64,000 bases of DNA, from the NCBI GenBank assembly GCA_944385445.1, contig CALWXF010000001.1, forward strand, positions 248,001 through 312,000. The letters run 5' to 3'. The translations under genes were made by a program, and so were the position numbers. The DNA is from an uncultured Oscillospiraceae bacterium (GTDB taxonomy: Bacteria > Bacillota > Clostridia > Oscillospirales > Oscillospiraceae). Positions 1 to 8,408 of the stretch are shown here, in pieces. Every line of letters begins with the position of its first letter. The first letter of the stretch is position 1. Under the pieces are notes generated by a model. It was not told the origin of the DNA, made no database searches, and saw nothing but the letters and a program-made list of their open reading frames with translations.

Positions 1-900
1 GACGGCAAACAGGGCACCACCGGCCTGCAAATCTATGACCGGCTGGCCCAGCGCAGCGACATTGAGCTGCTGCTCATCCAGGAGGACAAGCGCAAGGACG
101 TGGAGGAGCGGCGCAAGCTCCTCAACGCCGCCGACCTGGTGTTTTTGTGCCTGCCTGACCAGGCGGCAAAGGAGGCGGTGGCTCTGGTGGACAACCCCAA
201 CACCCGCATCATTGACGCCTCCACCGCCCACCGCACCAACCCTGACTGGGACTATGGCTTTGCGGAGCTGTCCGAGAACCATCGGAATAACATCGTTATC
301 TCCAAGCGGGTGGCAAACCCCGGCTGCCACGCCAGCGGCTTCATCGCCTCAGTGTACCCTCTGGTGCAGCGGGGCGTGATTCCCGCCCACTTCCCCCTGA
401 CCTGTTACTCCCTCACCGGATACTCCGGCGGCGGCAAGAGCATGATCGCCGAGTATGAGCAGGAGGGACGGGAGGCATGCTATGATAGCTGCCGCATTTA
501 CGGCCTGACCTTGCAGCACAAGCACCTGCCCGAGATGCAGAAGATCTGTGGCCTGGACCGGGCCCCGGTGTTCGCCCCTGTGGTGGGAGATTACCCCCAG
601 GGCATGGCCACCACGGTGCTGCTGCCCTGGGTGGATGCCAAGCTGGCCCATGAGGCCCTCAGCGAGCACTACGCCGGGCAGGCCCTGGTGAGCGTGGCTC
701 CCCTGGGTGGGGATGCCCCCATGATCTATTCCAACGCCCTCTCTGGCAAGGACACCATGCGTCTGGTGGTGTACGGCCACCAGGGGCAGACCGCCGTCAC
801 CGCCGTCTTTGACAACCTGGGCAAGGGTGCGTCCGGGGCTGCGGTGCAGAACATGAACCTGATGCTGGGCTTTGACGAGACCTGTGGTCTGAGCCTGTAA
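1..900 (+). CDS. argC: N-acetyl-gamma-glutamyl-phosphate reductase, 5' truncated by window edge
   Basis: This enzyme reduces N-acetylglutamyl phosphate to the semialdehyde with NADPH, the third step of cytoplasmic arginine synthesis. The frame is open from base 1, giving 299 residues; probably fewer than ten N-terminal residues lie outside the window. The NADP-binding start DGKQGTTGLQIYDRL and the active-site motif NPGCHASGF (Cys 109 in window numbering) mark the shorter type 2 AGPR subfamily. The gene lies some 20 kb from the argGHJBDF cluster, which has no argC of its own, so it probably supplies that step. rbfA follows after 18 bases with its own strong ribosome binding site. Family assignment is firm; the exact start is unseen. 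Confidence 0.93.
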   Translation, partial: DGKQGTTGLQIYDRLAQRSDIELLLIQEDKRKDVEERRKLLNAADLVFLCLPDQAAKEAVALVDNPNTRIIDASTAHRTNPDWDYGFAELSENHRNNIVISKRVANPGCHASGFIASVYPLVQRGVIPAHFPLTCYSLTGYSGGGKSMIAEYEQEGREACYDSCRIYGLTLQHKHLPEMQKICGLDRAPVFAPVVGDYPQGMATTVLLPWVDAKLAHEALSEHYAGQALVSVAPLGGDAPMIYSNALSGKDTMRLVVYGHQGQTAVTAVFDNLGKGASGAAVQNMNLMLGFDETCGLSL

Positions 901-918
901 CCAAAGGAGGAAAACACT

Positions 919-1314
919 ATGGCAAGCAATCGCCTGGGACGTATCAACGAGGAGATTCAGCGGGAGCTGTCCGCTCTCATCCCCACGGTGAAGGACCCCC
1001 GGGTCACTGGCCTGATCTCTGTGACCCGTGTGGAGACCACCCCTGACCTGCACTTTGCCAAGGTCTATGTGTCCGTGCTGGACAAGACCGAGGTGGCCGG
1101 AGTGATGAAGGGGCTCAAGTCCGCCGGGGGCTACCTGCGCCGGGAACTGAGCCGGGCCCTGAACCTGCGCCACACCCCCGAGCTCATCTTTGAGCGGGAC
1201 GACTCCATCGACCACGGCGCTCACATCCTGGAGATGCTCCGGGACCCCAACGTGGTCAAGCCCGCCAACCCCGCCAACGCCCACATCGTGCTGGACGAGG
1301 AGGAGGGAACATGA
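919..1314 (+). CDS. rbfA: 30S ribosome-binding factor A
   Basis: RbfA binds the immature 30S subunit and assists processing of the 16S rRNA 5' end and cold adaptation. The 131 residues begin MASNRLGRINEEIQREL and carry the single KH-like fold typical of the family, including DPRVTGLISVTRVE. An AAAGGAGG site ten bases upstream supports the start. The last codons overlap the next gene by four bases (ATGA), so the two are translationally coupled. The order rbfA - DHH phosphatase - truB - ribF is the classic Firmicutes translation-factor operon. Its usual upstream partners nusA and infB are replaced here by argC. Confidence 0.95.
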   Translation: MASNRLGRINEEIQRELSALIPTVKDPRVTGLISVTRVETTPDLHFAKVYVSVLDKTEVAGVMKGLKSAGGYLRRELSRALNLRHTPELIFERDDSIDHGAHILEMLRDPNVVKPANPANAHIVLDEEEGT

Positions 1315-2261
1315 CCCATCAGGAAGCGGCTCAATTTCTCACCGAGCACGACAACTATCTCATTTTGACCCACAAGCGCCCCGACGGGGACACCATCGGC
1401 TGCGGAGCGGGGCTGTGCCACCTGCTGCGCAAGATGGGCAAGACCGCCTGGCTGCTCCCCTCTCTGGACGCCACCGCCCTGTTTCGGGAATATCTGGAGG
1501 GGGTAGAGGCCCCAGAGGGGTACACCCCGGACACCGTGGTGAGCGTGGATGTGGCCACCCTGGGGCTGCTGCCCCAAAATGCCCAGCCCTATGTGGGGCG
1601 CATTGACCTGGCCATCGACCACCACCCCTCCCAGGAGTTCTTTGCAAAGGACACCTGCCTGGAGGCGGACAAGGCCGCCTGCGGTGAAATCCTGTGGGAG
1701 ATCGCCCAGGACCTGGGAGTCATGGACGAGACCATCGCCACCCCCCTCTATGTGGCGGTGTCCACCGACACCGGGTGCTTTGTCTACGCCAACACCACCC
1801 CCCACACCCACCGGGTGGCGGCGGGGCTGATGGAGCAGGGCATTGACTTCAAGCGCCTGAACAAAAAGCACTTCCGCACCAAGTCCGTGGCCCGGATGCG
1901 CCTGGAGAGCCTGCTGCTCCAGGGGCTGTACCTGTGCCACGACAATACCGTGGCTGTGGCCACCCTGTCCCTGGATGTCATGGAGAAGGCCGGAGCCACC
2001 AACGACGACACCGAGGACATCGCCGCCTTTGTGGGCCAGCTGGAGGGGCTGCGCCACTCCGCCACCATCCGGGAACTGAAGCGGGGAGAGTGCAAAATCT
2101 CCATGCGCACCAACGCCGACTACCTGGACGCCTGCGCCGTGTGCGCCCATCTGGGGGGCGGCGGACACAAGGCCGCCGCCGGCTGCACCGTCATGGGCAG
2201 CGTGGAGGAGGCCAAGGCCGCCATTTTGCAGGCCATTGACCAGGAACTCAATGGGAAGTAA
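1311..2261 (+). CDS. nrnA: DHH/DHHA1 family phosphoesterase (NrnA-type oligoribonuclease / pAp phosphatase)
   Basis: NrnA-like enzymes degrade 2-5 nt RNA fragments and dephosphorylate 3'-phosphoadenosine 5'-phosphate in the cytoplasm. The 316-residue protein shows the N-terminal DHH metal-binding motifs ([10 protein letters not shown] near residue 22 and AIDHHPS near residue 102) and the C-terminal DHHA1 glycine motif [10 protein letters not shown]. Length and motif order match the NrnA/YtqI family. It overlaps rbfA by four bases and precedes truB by 17 bases, as in many Clostridia. Substrate preference between nanoRNA and pAp cannot be read from the sequence. Confidence 0.9.
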   Translation: MTHQEAAQFLTEHDNYLILTHKRPDGDTIGCGAGLCHLLRKMGKTAWLLPSLDATALFREYLEGVEAPEGYTPDTVVSVDVATLGLLPQNAQPYVGRIDLAIDHHPSQEFFAKDTCLEADKAACGEILWEIAQDLGVMDETIATPLYVAVSTDTGCFVYANTTPHTHRVAAGLMEQGIDFKRLNKKHFRTKSVARMRLESLLLQGLYLCHDNTVAVATLSLDVMEKAGATNDDTEDIAAFVGQLEGLRHSATIRELKRGECKISMRTNADYLDACAVCAHLGGGGHKAAAGCTVMGSVEEAKAAILQAIDQELNGK

Positions 2262-2278
2262 CCGGGGAGGAACTCAGG

Positions 2279-3151
2279 ATGCCCAACGGAATTATCATCA
2301 TTGACAAGCCCCAGGACTGGACATCCATGGATGTGTGCGCCAAGCTGCGGGGGGTGCTGGGGGAGCGGCGGATTGGACACGCCGGGACCCTGGACCCCAT
2401 GGCCACCGGAGTCCTCCCCGTGTTTGTGGGCCGGGCCACCCGGGCGGTGGAATTTGCCGAGCGGGGAGACAAGGAGTATGTGGCCGGGTTGAAGCTGGGC
2501 ATCGTCACCGACACCCAGGACACCAGCGGCAACACCCTGGAAGAGCACCCGGTGGCGGTGACGGCGGAGCAGGTGAAGGATGTTCTGCCCCAGTTCACCG
2601 GGGACATCCTCCAGGTGCCCCCCATGTATTCCGCCATTAAGATCAATGGCAAGAAACTCTATGAGCTGGCCCGGAAGGGGAGAGAGGTGGAGCGGCCCGC
2701 CCGGCCCGTGACCATCCATGCCCTCACCCTGGAGGAGCAGACCGCCCCCGACGAGTTCACCATCCGGGTGAAGTGCTCCAAGGGCACCTATGTGCGCACC
2801 CTGTGCCACGACATTGGAGCGGCTCTGGGCTGCGGCGGGTGCATGAGCTCTTTGCGCCGCACCATGGCCTGCAGCTTTGACCTCAGTGAGGCCCACCCCC
2901 TGGAGGCGGTGCTGGCCTGTGAGGACCCGGCGGGGCTGCTGCGGCCCACCGACTCCCTCTTTGCCGATTTTCCCGCCCTGACCCTGGGCAAGCGGGGGGC
3001 GGACCGGGTGCGCCACGGCGCCCAGGTGTGCCAGCCGGAGGCGGAGGACGGCACTTACCGCATTTACGGGCCGGAAGAGGAATTCCTGGCTCTGGGACGG
3101 GTGGAGCAGGGGAAGCTCCTCATCCTCAAAAGCTTTTTTCAACCCACTTGA
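2279..3151 (+). CDS. truB: tRNA pseudouridine(55) synthase
   Basis: TruB isomerises U55 in the T-loop of nearly all tRNAs. The 290-residue protein starts [18 protein letters not shown] and contains the catalytic motif [15 protein letters not shown] with the nucleophile Asp39. Further family motifs follow ([19 protein letters not shown], then [13 protein letters not shown]). A GGGAGG-type site precedes the ATG. The C-terminal part, about residues 235-290, is a short PUA-like extension. The next gene, ribF, starts 17 bases after the stop, consistent with one transcript. Confidence 0.95.
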   Translation: MPNGIIIIDKPQDWTSMDVCAKLRGVLGERRIGHAGTLDPMATGVLPVFVGRATRAVEFAERGDKEYVAGLKLGIVTDTQDTSGNTLEEHPVAVTAEQVKDVLPQFTGDILQVPPMYSAIKINGKKLYELARKGREVERPARPVTIHALTLEEQTAPDEFTIRVKCSKGTYVRTLCHDIGAALGCGGCMSSLRRTMACSFDLSEAHPLEAVLACEDPAGLLRPTDSLFADFPALTLGKRGADRVRHGAQVCQPEAEDGTYRIYGPEEEFLALGRVEQGKLLILKSFFQPT

Positions 3152-3168
3152 ACGGAGAGAGAACCATC

Positions 3169-4077
3169 ATGGCAGAGAAACAACGAGTCATAGCCCTGGG
3201 CTTTTTTGACGGGGTACATCGGGGCCACGGGGCGCTGCTGCGCTGTGCCCGGGACGTGGCGGACCAGACGGGGGCTTTGGCCTGTGCCGTCACCTTCGAC
3301 CACCACCCCCGGGACCTGATCCGGGGCGTGCCCACCCCCCTCATCAACACCCACCAGGAGCGGGCCGTCATTATGAAACGGTACTACGGCACCGACGAGG
3401 TGCTGGTGCTCCCCTTTGACCGGGCCATGATGGAGATGCCCTGGCGGGAATTCGCCACCCACATCCTGTCCGAGCAGATGGGGGCTGTCCATGTGGTGGC
3501 GGGCCACGACTACCACTTCGGCTACAAGGGAGAGGGGAACGTGGACCGGCTGCGGGAAATCTGCGGGGAGATGGGCATTGGCTGCACCATCATCCCCCCG
3601 GTGCAGATGGACGGCATCACCGTCTCCTCCACCTACATCCGTGGACTGGTCTCCCAGGGGAATATGGACCGGGCCTGTGAATTTTTGGGCCACCCCCACC
3701 TCATCAGCGGCACCGTGGTCCACGGCAAGCAGCTGGGCCGCACCCTGGGCATCCCCACCGCCAACCTGGTGCTGCCCTCCAATGTGCTGGTGCCCGCCTT
3801 CGGGGTGTACGCCACCCGGGTGCATGTGGCAGGGGGGACCCATCTGGCGGTGACCAATATGGGGGTGCGTCCCACGGTGGACGACTCCAACCAGGTCACC
3901 GTGGAGCCCTGGATTCTGGACTTTGAGGGAGACCTGTACGGGCAGCCCATGGAGGTAGAACTGTACACCCGGCTGCGGGGGGAGCGGAAGTTTGACTCCC
4001 TGGAGCAGCTCCAGCAGGAGATTTTCCGCAATGCAGACCAGACCCGGGCGTTCTTTGTGGGAGCAGGAAAAGAGTAA
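3169..4077 (+). CDS. ribF: bifunctional riboflavin kinase / FAD synthetase
   Basis: RibF phosphorylates riboflavin to FMN and adenylylates FMN to FAD. FAD is the cofactor for the Bcd and EtfAB proteins encoded just downstream. The 302 residues comprise an N-terminal nucleotidyltransferase (ALGFFDGVHRGHGALL near residue 9; AGHDYHFGYKGEGN near 112) and a C-terminal riboflavin kinase domain (GRTLGIPTANL near 190, then GVYATRV). The ATG at 3169 is chosen because GGAGAGAG lies eight bases upstream and homology begins here; an in-frame extension to 3028 would overlap truB. A terminator hairpin at 4111-4143 ends the operon. Confidence 0.95.
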   Translation: MAEKQRVIALGFFDGVHRGHGALLRCARDVADQTGALACAVTFDHHPRDLIRGVPTPLINTHQERAVIMKRYYGTDEVLVLPFDRAMMEMPWREFATHILSEQMGAVHVVAGHDYHFGYKGEGNVDRLREICGEMGIGCTIIPPVQMDGITVSSTYIRGLVSQGNMDRACEFLGHPHLISGTVVHGKQLGRTLGIPTANLVLPSNVLVPAFGVYATRVHVAGGTHLAVTNMGVRPTVDDSNQVTVEPWILDFEGDLYGQPMEVELYTRLRGERKFDSLEQLQQEIFRNADQTRAFFVGAGKE

Positions 4078-4110
4078 ATCTAGGTGGAGAAGCGTACTTT
4101 TCCATTTTAT

Positions 4111-4143
4111 CGGCAGCCTAGGACCCTAGGCTGTCGATTTTTT
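4111..4143 (+). terminator. Rho-independent terminator after ribF
   Basis: A ten-base-pair stem (CGGCAGCCTA with TAGGCTGTCG, one G-U pair) is followed by six T residues. It closes the rbfA-ribF operon. The rest of the 358-base gap before crt holds the promoter at 4223 and the palindromes at 4294 and 4341. Confidence 0.8.
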
Positions 4144-4222
4144 GCCCTGGAAATGGGCACTATGCACAAAAATATAGGAAAAAATACCGTTTGGAATGTA
4201 CAGGTAATTATAAGAAAATTCC

Positions 4223-4251
4223 TTGCAAATGTACGGGGAAAGCAGTATACT
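4223..4251 (+). promoter_or_regulatory. Sigma-A-type promoter of the butyrate operon
   Basis: TTGCAA (4223-4228) and TATACT (4246-4251) are separated by 17 bases. The argG promoter at 21413 has the same two hexamers and spacing. Transcription would start near 4258, leaving a leader of about 180 bases that contains both Rex-like palindromes. Confidence 0.7.
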
Positions 4252-4293
4252 GAATGTCAGGAAAGCGACATTCCAGATTTTTTTGCGGCAAAT

Positions 4294-4311
4294 TTGTTAA
4301 AAAAATAACGA
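4294..4311. promoter_or_regulatory. Candidate Rex operator 1
   Basis: TTGTTAA, four A, then ATAACGA matches 12 of the 14 defined positions of the Rex consensus TTGTTAANNNNTTAACAA. Rex is the NADH/NAD+ sensor known to repress crt-bcd-etf-hbd operons in Clostridium. The site lies about 36 bases downstream of the predicted transcription start, where binding would block elongation or initiation. Confidence 0.55.
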
Positions 4312-4340
4312 CAAGTCTGCCGCTGACCTTTTGTAACGTC

Positions 4341-4358
4341 GTGTTAAAAATATAACGT
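4341..4358. promoter_or_regulatory. Candidate Rex operator 2
   Basis: A second copy of the same 15-base core (GTTAAAAA, one to two bases, TAACG) lies 47 bases after the first. It matches 10 of 14 defined Rex positions. The near-identity of the two cores suggests one regulator binds both. Confidence 0.42.
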
Positions 4359-4435
4359 TCCACCGCAATTTGATGGAAATTCGATGGGAAAAAGGTGGTC
4401 TGGATGTAAAATTTGATTGCAAGGAGGCAATCCAC

Positions 4436-5212
4436 ATGTCATTTGTGAAGTTTGAAAAGCAGGGCAATGTGGCCGTTCTGACCATCGACCGTCCCGAGGC
4501 CCTCAACGCCCTGAACTCTCAGGTCCTGTGTGACCTGGACGCTGCCATCTCCCAGGTGGAGGCCGACGACGAGGTTCGTGTTGTGGTGCTCACTGGCGCT
4601 GGCCGTTCCTTCGTGGCTGGTGCTGATATCGGCGAGATGGTGAACTTCTCCGCCATCGACGGCAAGAAGTTCGGTGTCCACGGCGGCTCCATCTTCCTGC
4701 GTCTGGAGAACCTGTCCAAGCCCGTCATCGCTGCCATCAACGGCTTCGCTCTGGGCGGCGGCTGCGAGCTGGCCATGGCCTGTGACATCCGCATTGCCTC
4801 TGAGAAGGCCAAGTTCGGCCAGCCCGAGGTGGGCCTGGGCATCACTCCCGGCTTCGGCGGCACTCAGCGTCTGCCCCGCATCGTGGGCATCTCCAAGGCT
4901 ATGGAGCTGATCCTCACCGCCAAGGTCATCGGCGCTGCTGAGGCCAAGGAGATCGGCCTGGTCTCCCAGGTGTACGCTCCCGAGGAGCTGATGGACAAGG
5001 CCCTGGAGCTGGCCCGTGCCATCTGCGCCAACGCCCCCATCGCCGTGTCCGAGTCCAAGCGCTGCATCCGCATGGGCATGCAGACCGACATCGCCACCGG
5101 CTCCGCCTTCGAGGCTGAGGCCTTCGGCGTGACCTGCGGCACCGAGGATAAGAACGAGGGCATGGGCGCCTTCCTGGCCAAGCGTGCCGAGAAGAACTTC
5201 CAGAACAAGTAA
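4436..5212 (+). CDS. crt: 3-hydroxybutyryl-CoA dehydratase (crotonase)
   Basis: Crotonase dehydrates 3-hydroxybutyryl-CoA to crotonyl-CoA in butyrate formation. The 258 residues show the enoyl-CoA hydratase fold: oxyanion-hole segment GRSFVAGADIGEM (57-69) and the two catalytic glutamates, Glu111 in GGGCELAMA and Glu131 in FGQPEVGLG. AAGGAGG nine bases upstream fixes the ATG at 4436. It is the first gene of crt-hbd-bcd-etfB-etfA; no thiolase (thl) gene is in the operon, so acetoacetyl-CoA must come from elsewhere. Codons are strongly biased toward CGT, GCT and GGT, suggesting high expression. Its last 25 coding bases are duplicated 217 bases downstream, beyond an inserted folded repeat. Confidence 0.95.
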   Translation: MSFVKFEKQGNVAVLTIDRPEALNALNSQVLCDLDAAISQVEADDEVRVVVLTGAGRSFVAGADIGEMVNFSAIDGKKFGVHGGSIFLRLENLSKPVIAAINGFALGGGCELAMACDIRIASEKAKFGQPEVGLGITPGFGGTQRLPRIVGISKAMELILTAKVIGAAEAKEIGLVSQVYAPEELMDKALELARAICANAPIAVSESKRCIRMGMQTDIATGSAFEAEAFGVTCGTEDKNEGMGAFLAKRAEKNFQNK

Positions 5213-5431
5213 GCACCTCTTGGAACACAAGCCCTCGGCAGAGTTTCGCCGTCCGCAGACGGCGAAAGGAAATGAAATTCGTATTTTCTGAGGACATGTG
5301 CATCAGAAAATACACTTCTCAGCCCGCAAACGTGCGAGCAAGGCGAGTGCGATGCAGCGGGCTGCAATCTCCTCGAGAAAACGCTTGCGTTTTCGAGACT
5401 TAGTCGAGAAGAACTTCCAGAACAAGTAAGC
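5188..5431 (+). repeat. 27-base direct duplication of the crt 3' end flanking a folded element
   Basis: Bases 5188-5214 (the end of crt, its stop codon and two following bases) recur exactly at 5405-5431. Between the two copies lie 190 bases that consist almost wholly of the four-hairpin element at 5217-5400. The layout is what an insertion with a long target duplication, or a copy-and-paste event that carried flanking DNA, would leave. Confidence 0.85.
5217..5400 (+). repeat. Four-hairpin structured repeat, copy A
   Basis: Four stems occur in order. H1 is 5244-5253 with 5258-5267, loop CGCA. H2 is 5281-5290 with 5304-5313, loop containing GGACATGTGCAT. H3 is closed by GCCCGC 5322-5327 with GCGGGC 5357-5362. 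H4 lies at about 5371-5397. Single-stranded linkers are GAAAT before H2, ACTTCTCA after H2 and TGCAATC after H3. Copy B at 22752 keeps the linkers and loops but has entirely different stem sequences that still pair. This points to a selected RNA or single-stranded DNA fold. I do not recognise it as a named RNA family. Confidence 0.75.
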
Positions 5432-5484
5432 TATTTCCCTTATCATATATTAAAACTGGTCATTCCAGTGAGGAGGAACTTATC

Positions 5485-6336
5485 ATGAAGAAAGTTGTAG
5501 TCATCGGTGGCGGCACCATGGGTCTGGACATTGCCCAGGTCTTCGCTCGCAAGGGCTTTGACGTGGTTGTCCGTGACATTAAGGACGAGATCATCCAGGC
5601 TTCCGAGGCCCGTCTGAACAAGGGTCTGGACAAGCTGGTGGCTAAGGGCAAGATGGACGAGGCTGGCAAGCAGGCCATCCTGGACAAGATGTCCTTCACC
5701 ACCGACCTGAACGCTGCTGCTGATGCTGATCTGGTGGTTGAGGCCGCCATCGAGAACCTGGAGATCAAGAAGTCCATCTTCGCTGAGCTGGACGCCATCT
5801 GCAAGCCCGAGACCATTCTGGCTTCCAACACCTCTTCCATCTCCATCACCGCCATCGCTGCCGCTACCAAGCGTCCCGACCGCTTCATCGGCATGCACTT
5901 CTTCAACCCCGCCACTGTCATGAAGCTGGTGGAGGTCATCCGCGGCGCTAACACCTCCGACGAGACCTACAAGGCCATCTATGACCTGTCCGTGGAGATC
6001 GGCAAGGAGCCCGTGGAGGTCAACGAGGCCCCCGGTTTCGTGGTCAACAAGATCCTGATTCCCATGATCAACGAGGCCTGCGACCTGCTGTACACCGGCG
6101 TTGCCACTGCTGAGGGCATCGACACCGCCATGAAGCTGGGCGCCAACCACCCCATGGGCCCCCTGGCTCTGGGCGATCTGGTGGGCCTGGACGTGTGCCT
6201 GGCCATCATGGACACTCTGTACAATGAGACCCACGATCCCAAGTACCGTGCCTCCCTGCTGATGCGCAAGATGGTGCGCGCTGGCCACCTGGGCCGCAAG
6301 ACCGGCAAGGGCTTCTTTGACTACACCAAGAAATAA
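5485..6336 (+). CDS. hbd: 3-hydroxybutyryl-CoA dehydrogenase
   Basis: Hbd reduces acetoacetyl-CoA to 3-hydroxybutyryl-CoA with NAD(P)H, the step before crotonase. The 283-residue protein has an N-terminal Rossmann fold ([17 protein letters not shown], residues 4-20), the catalytic histidine segment [18 protein letters not shown] near residue 135, and the C-terminal helical domain ([18 protein letters not shown]). GAGGAGG precedes the ATG by seven bases. It is separated from crt by the inserted repeat and a second copy of the crt tail, so its translation does not depend on crt. Codon bias matches the rest of the operon. Confidence 0.96.
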   Translation: MKKVVVIGGGTMGLDIAQVFARKGFDVVVRDIKDEIIQASEARLNKGLDKLVAKGKMDEAGKQAILDKMSFTTDLNAAADADLVVEAAIENLEIKKSIFAELDAICKPETILASNTSSISITAIAAATKRPDRFIGMHFFNPATVMKLVEVIRGANTSDETYKAIYDLSVEIGKEPVEVNEAPGFVVNKILIPMINEACDLLYTGVATAEGIDTAMKLGANHPMGPLALGDLVGLDVCLAIMDTLYNETHDPKYRASLLMRKMVRAGHLGRKTGKGFFDYTKK

Positions 6337-6402
6337 TTTGCTCCCATCCGGGGGGCGGCAATGCCACCCCCCGGTCTCATACTGATAAGGAGGAAACATT
6401 CC

Positions 6403-7566
6403 ATGGATTTCAAACTGTCCAAAGAACAAGAAATGATGCGCAAGCTGTTCCGTGAGTTTGCGGAGAACGAGGTCAAGCCTCTGGCTGCCATGGTGGACGA
6501 GGAGGAGATGTTCCCCGAGAACACCGTCAAGAAGATGGCTGAGCTGGGCATGATGGGCATCTACTTCCCCAAGAAGTACGGCGGCGCTGGCGCCGACGTG
6601 GTGAGCTACGCCATGGCCGTGGAGGAGCTGTCCAAGGTCTGCGGCACCACCGGTGTTATCGTGTCCGCTCACACCAGCCTGTGCTGCGCTCCCATCTACG
6701 AGAACGGCACCGAGGAGCAGAAGATGAAGTATCTGCCCAAGCTGTGCTCCGGTGAGTGGCTGGGCGCCTTCGGTCTGACCGAGCCCGGCGCTGGTACCGA
6801 CGCTCAGGGTCAGCAGACCACCGCCGTGCTGGATGAGTCCGGTGAGAACTGGATCGTCAACGGCTCCAAGATCTTCATCACCAACGCTGGCTTCGCCAAC
6901 GTGTTCGTCATCTTCGCCGTCACCGGCACCGTGGTGGACAAGCGTGGCCGCAAGAGCAAGGAGATCTCCGCCTTCATCGTGGAGCGCACCGATCCCGGCT
7001 TCAAGGTTGGTAAGCACGAGAAGAAGATGGGTATCCGCGGCTCCTCCACCTGTGAGCTGATTTTCGAGGATTGCGTCATTCCCAAGGACCGTCTGCTGGG
7101 CAAGCAGGGCAAGGGCTTCGCCATCGCCATGAAGACCCTGGACGGCGGCCGTATCGGTATCGCTGCTCAGGCTCTGGGTCTGGGCGAGGGCGCCGTGGAA
7201 GAGGCCATCAACTACACCAAGGAGCGTGTCCAGTTCGGCCGCCGCATTTCCCAGTTCCAGAACACCCAGTTCCAGCTGGCTGAGATGCACACCAAGATGC
7301 AGGCCGCTCAGTTCCTGGTCTACTCCGCCGCTGCCAAGAAGCAGGCTGGCGAGAAGTATACCATGGACGCCGCCATGGCCAAGCTCTTCGCTGCTGAGGC
7401 TGCCAGCGACGTGACCCGTCGTGCCGTTCAGCTGTTCGGCGGCTACGGCTACACCCGTGATTACCCCGTGGAGCGCATGATGCGTGACGCCAAGATCACC
7501 GAGATCTACGAGGGTACATCCGAGGTCCAGCGTATGGTCATCGCTGCCAACCTGGGCATTAAGTAA
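6403..7566 (+). CDS. bcd: Butyryl-CoA dehydrogenase
   Basis: This FAD enzyme reduces crotonyl-CoA to butyryl-CoA; with EtfAB it forms the electron-bifurcating complex that also reduces ferredoxin. The 387 residues comprise the acyl-CoA dehydrogenase N-terminal helical domain, the middle beta domain (GAFGLTEPGAGTDA and WIVNGSKIFITNA) and the C-terminal domain (LFGGYGYTRDYPVERMMRDA). The catalytic base is Glu370 in IYEGTSE. The start at 6403 follows AAGGAGG by nine bases; an in-frame ATG at 6361 lacks such a site. It sits between hbd and etfB in the operon. Confidence 0.96.
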   Translation: MDFKLSKEQEMMRKLFREFAENEVKPLAAMVDEEEMFPENTVKKMAELGMMGIYFPKKYGGAGADVVSYAMAVEELSKVCGTTGVIVSAHTSLCCAPIYENGTEEQKMKYLPKLCSGEWLGAFGLTEPGAGTDAQGQQTTAVLDESGENWIVNGSKIFITNAGFANVFVIFAVTGTVVDKRGRKSKEISAFIVERTDPGFKVGKHEKKMGIRGSSTCELIFEDCVIPKDRLLGKQGKGFAIAMKTLDGGRIGIAAQALGLGEGAVEEAINYTKERVQFGRRISQFQNTQFQLAEMHTKMQAAQFLVYSAAAKKQAGEKYTMDAAMAKLFAAEAASDVTRRAVQLFGGYGYTRDYPVERMMRDAKITEIYEGTSEVQRMVIAANLGIK

Positions 7567-7586
7567 TTGAGGAGGAAGAGCGCAAT

Positions 7587-8390
7587 ATGAAAATCATTGT
7601 CTGTGTCAAGCAGGTGCCCGACACCTCCGGCAAGGTTGCTGTGAAGGCTGACGGCACCATGGACCGTGCCGCTATGGCCACCATCTCCAACCCCGATGAT
7701 ATGAACGCTCTGGAGGCCGCCCTCCAGATCAAGGATAAGAACCCCGACACCAAGGTGGTTGTCATCTCCATGGGTCCCCCTCCCACGGAGTCCATGCTGC
7801 GTGAGTGCCTGGCTATGGGCGCTGACGAGGCTGTGCTGGTGTCCGCCCGTGAGTTCGGCGGCGCTGATACCTTCGCCACCTCCACCACTCTGACCGCTGC
7901 CATCCGCAAGATCGGCGTGGAGAAGGACGACATCGTGTTCTGTGGCCGTCAGGCCATCGACGGTGACACCGCTCAGGTGGGTCCCCAGATCGCTGAGAAG
8001 CTGGGCCTGCCCCAGGTCACCTATGTCACTGGCATCGACTATACCGACGGCCAGCTCACCGTGCGCCGCGAGCTGGAGGATGGCTACATGACCATCAAGG
8101 TGCAGACCCCCTGCCTGCTGACCTGCATCAAGGAGCTGAACACTCCCCGTTACATGCGTGTGGCTGGCATCATGGATTGCTATTCCAAGCCCTACACCGT
8201 GCTGGACTTCAACGCTCTGGTGGACGATCCCATGGTGGAGCTGGAGACTGTCGGCCTGAAGGGCTCTCCCACTCAGGTGTACAAGTCCTTCTCTCCCCCC
8301 GTCAAGGGCGCTGGCACCATGCTGGAAGGTGCCGACAAGGCCACCTGCGAGCAGCTGGTGTCCATTCTGGGCGAGAAGCACATCATTTAA
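7587..8390 (+). CDS. etfB: Electron transfer flavoprotein, beta subunit
   Basis: EtfB forms a heterodimer with EtfA. In the Bcd-EtfAB complex of Clostridia it carries the bifurcating FAD that splits electrons from NADH between crotonyl-CoA and ferredoxin. The 267 residues begin MKIIVCVKQVPDTSGKVAV and include the ETF signature VVISMGPPPTESMLRECLAM and the FCGRQAIDGDTAQVGPQ segment near residue 113. That segment is followed by a bifurcating-type acidic loop. GAGGAGG upstream supports the start. The gene lies 20 bases after bcd and 18 before etfA. Confidence 0.95.
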   Translation: MKIIVCVKQVPDTSGKVAVKADGTMDRAAMATISNPDDMNALEAALQIKDKNPDTKVVVISMGPPPTESMLRECLAMGADEAVLVSAREFGGADTFATSTTLTAAIRKIGVEKDDIVFCGRQAIDGDTAQVGPQIAEKLGLPQVTYVTGIDYTDGQLTVRRELEDGYMTIKVQTPCLLTCIKELNTPRYMRVAGIMDCYSKPYTVLDFNALVDDPMVELETVGLKGSPTQVYKSFSPPVKGAGTMLEGADKATCEQLVSILGEKHII

Positions 8391-8408
8391 GGGAAGGAGC
8401 ACTGAATT

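Noticed and set aside
3028-3168. N-terminal extension of ribF to an upstream ATG
   Set aside because: It would overlap truB by over 120 bases and lacks homology; the ATG at 3169 has a good ribosome site.
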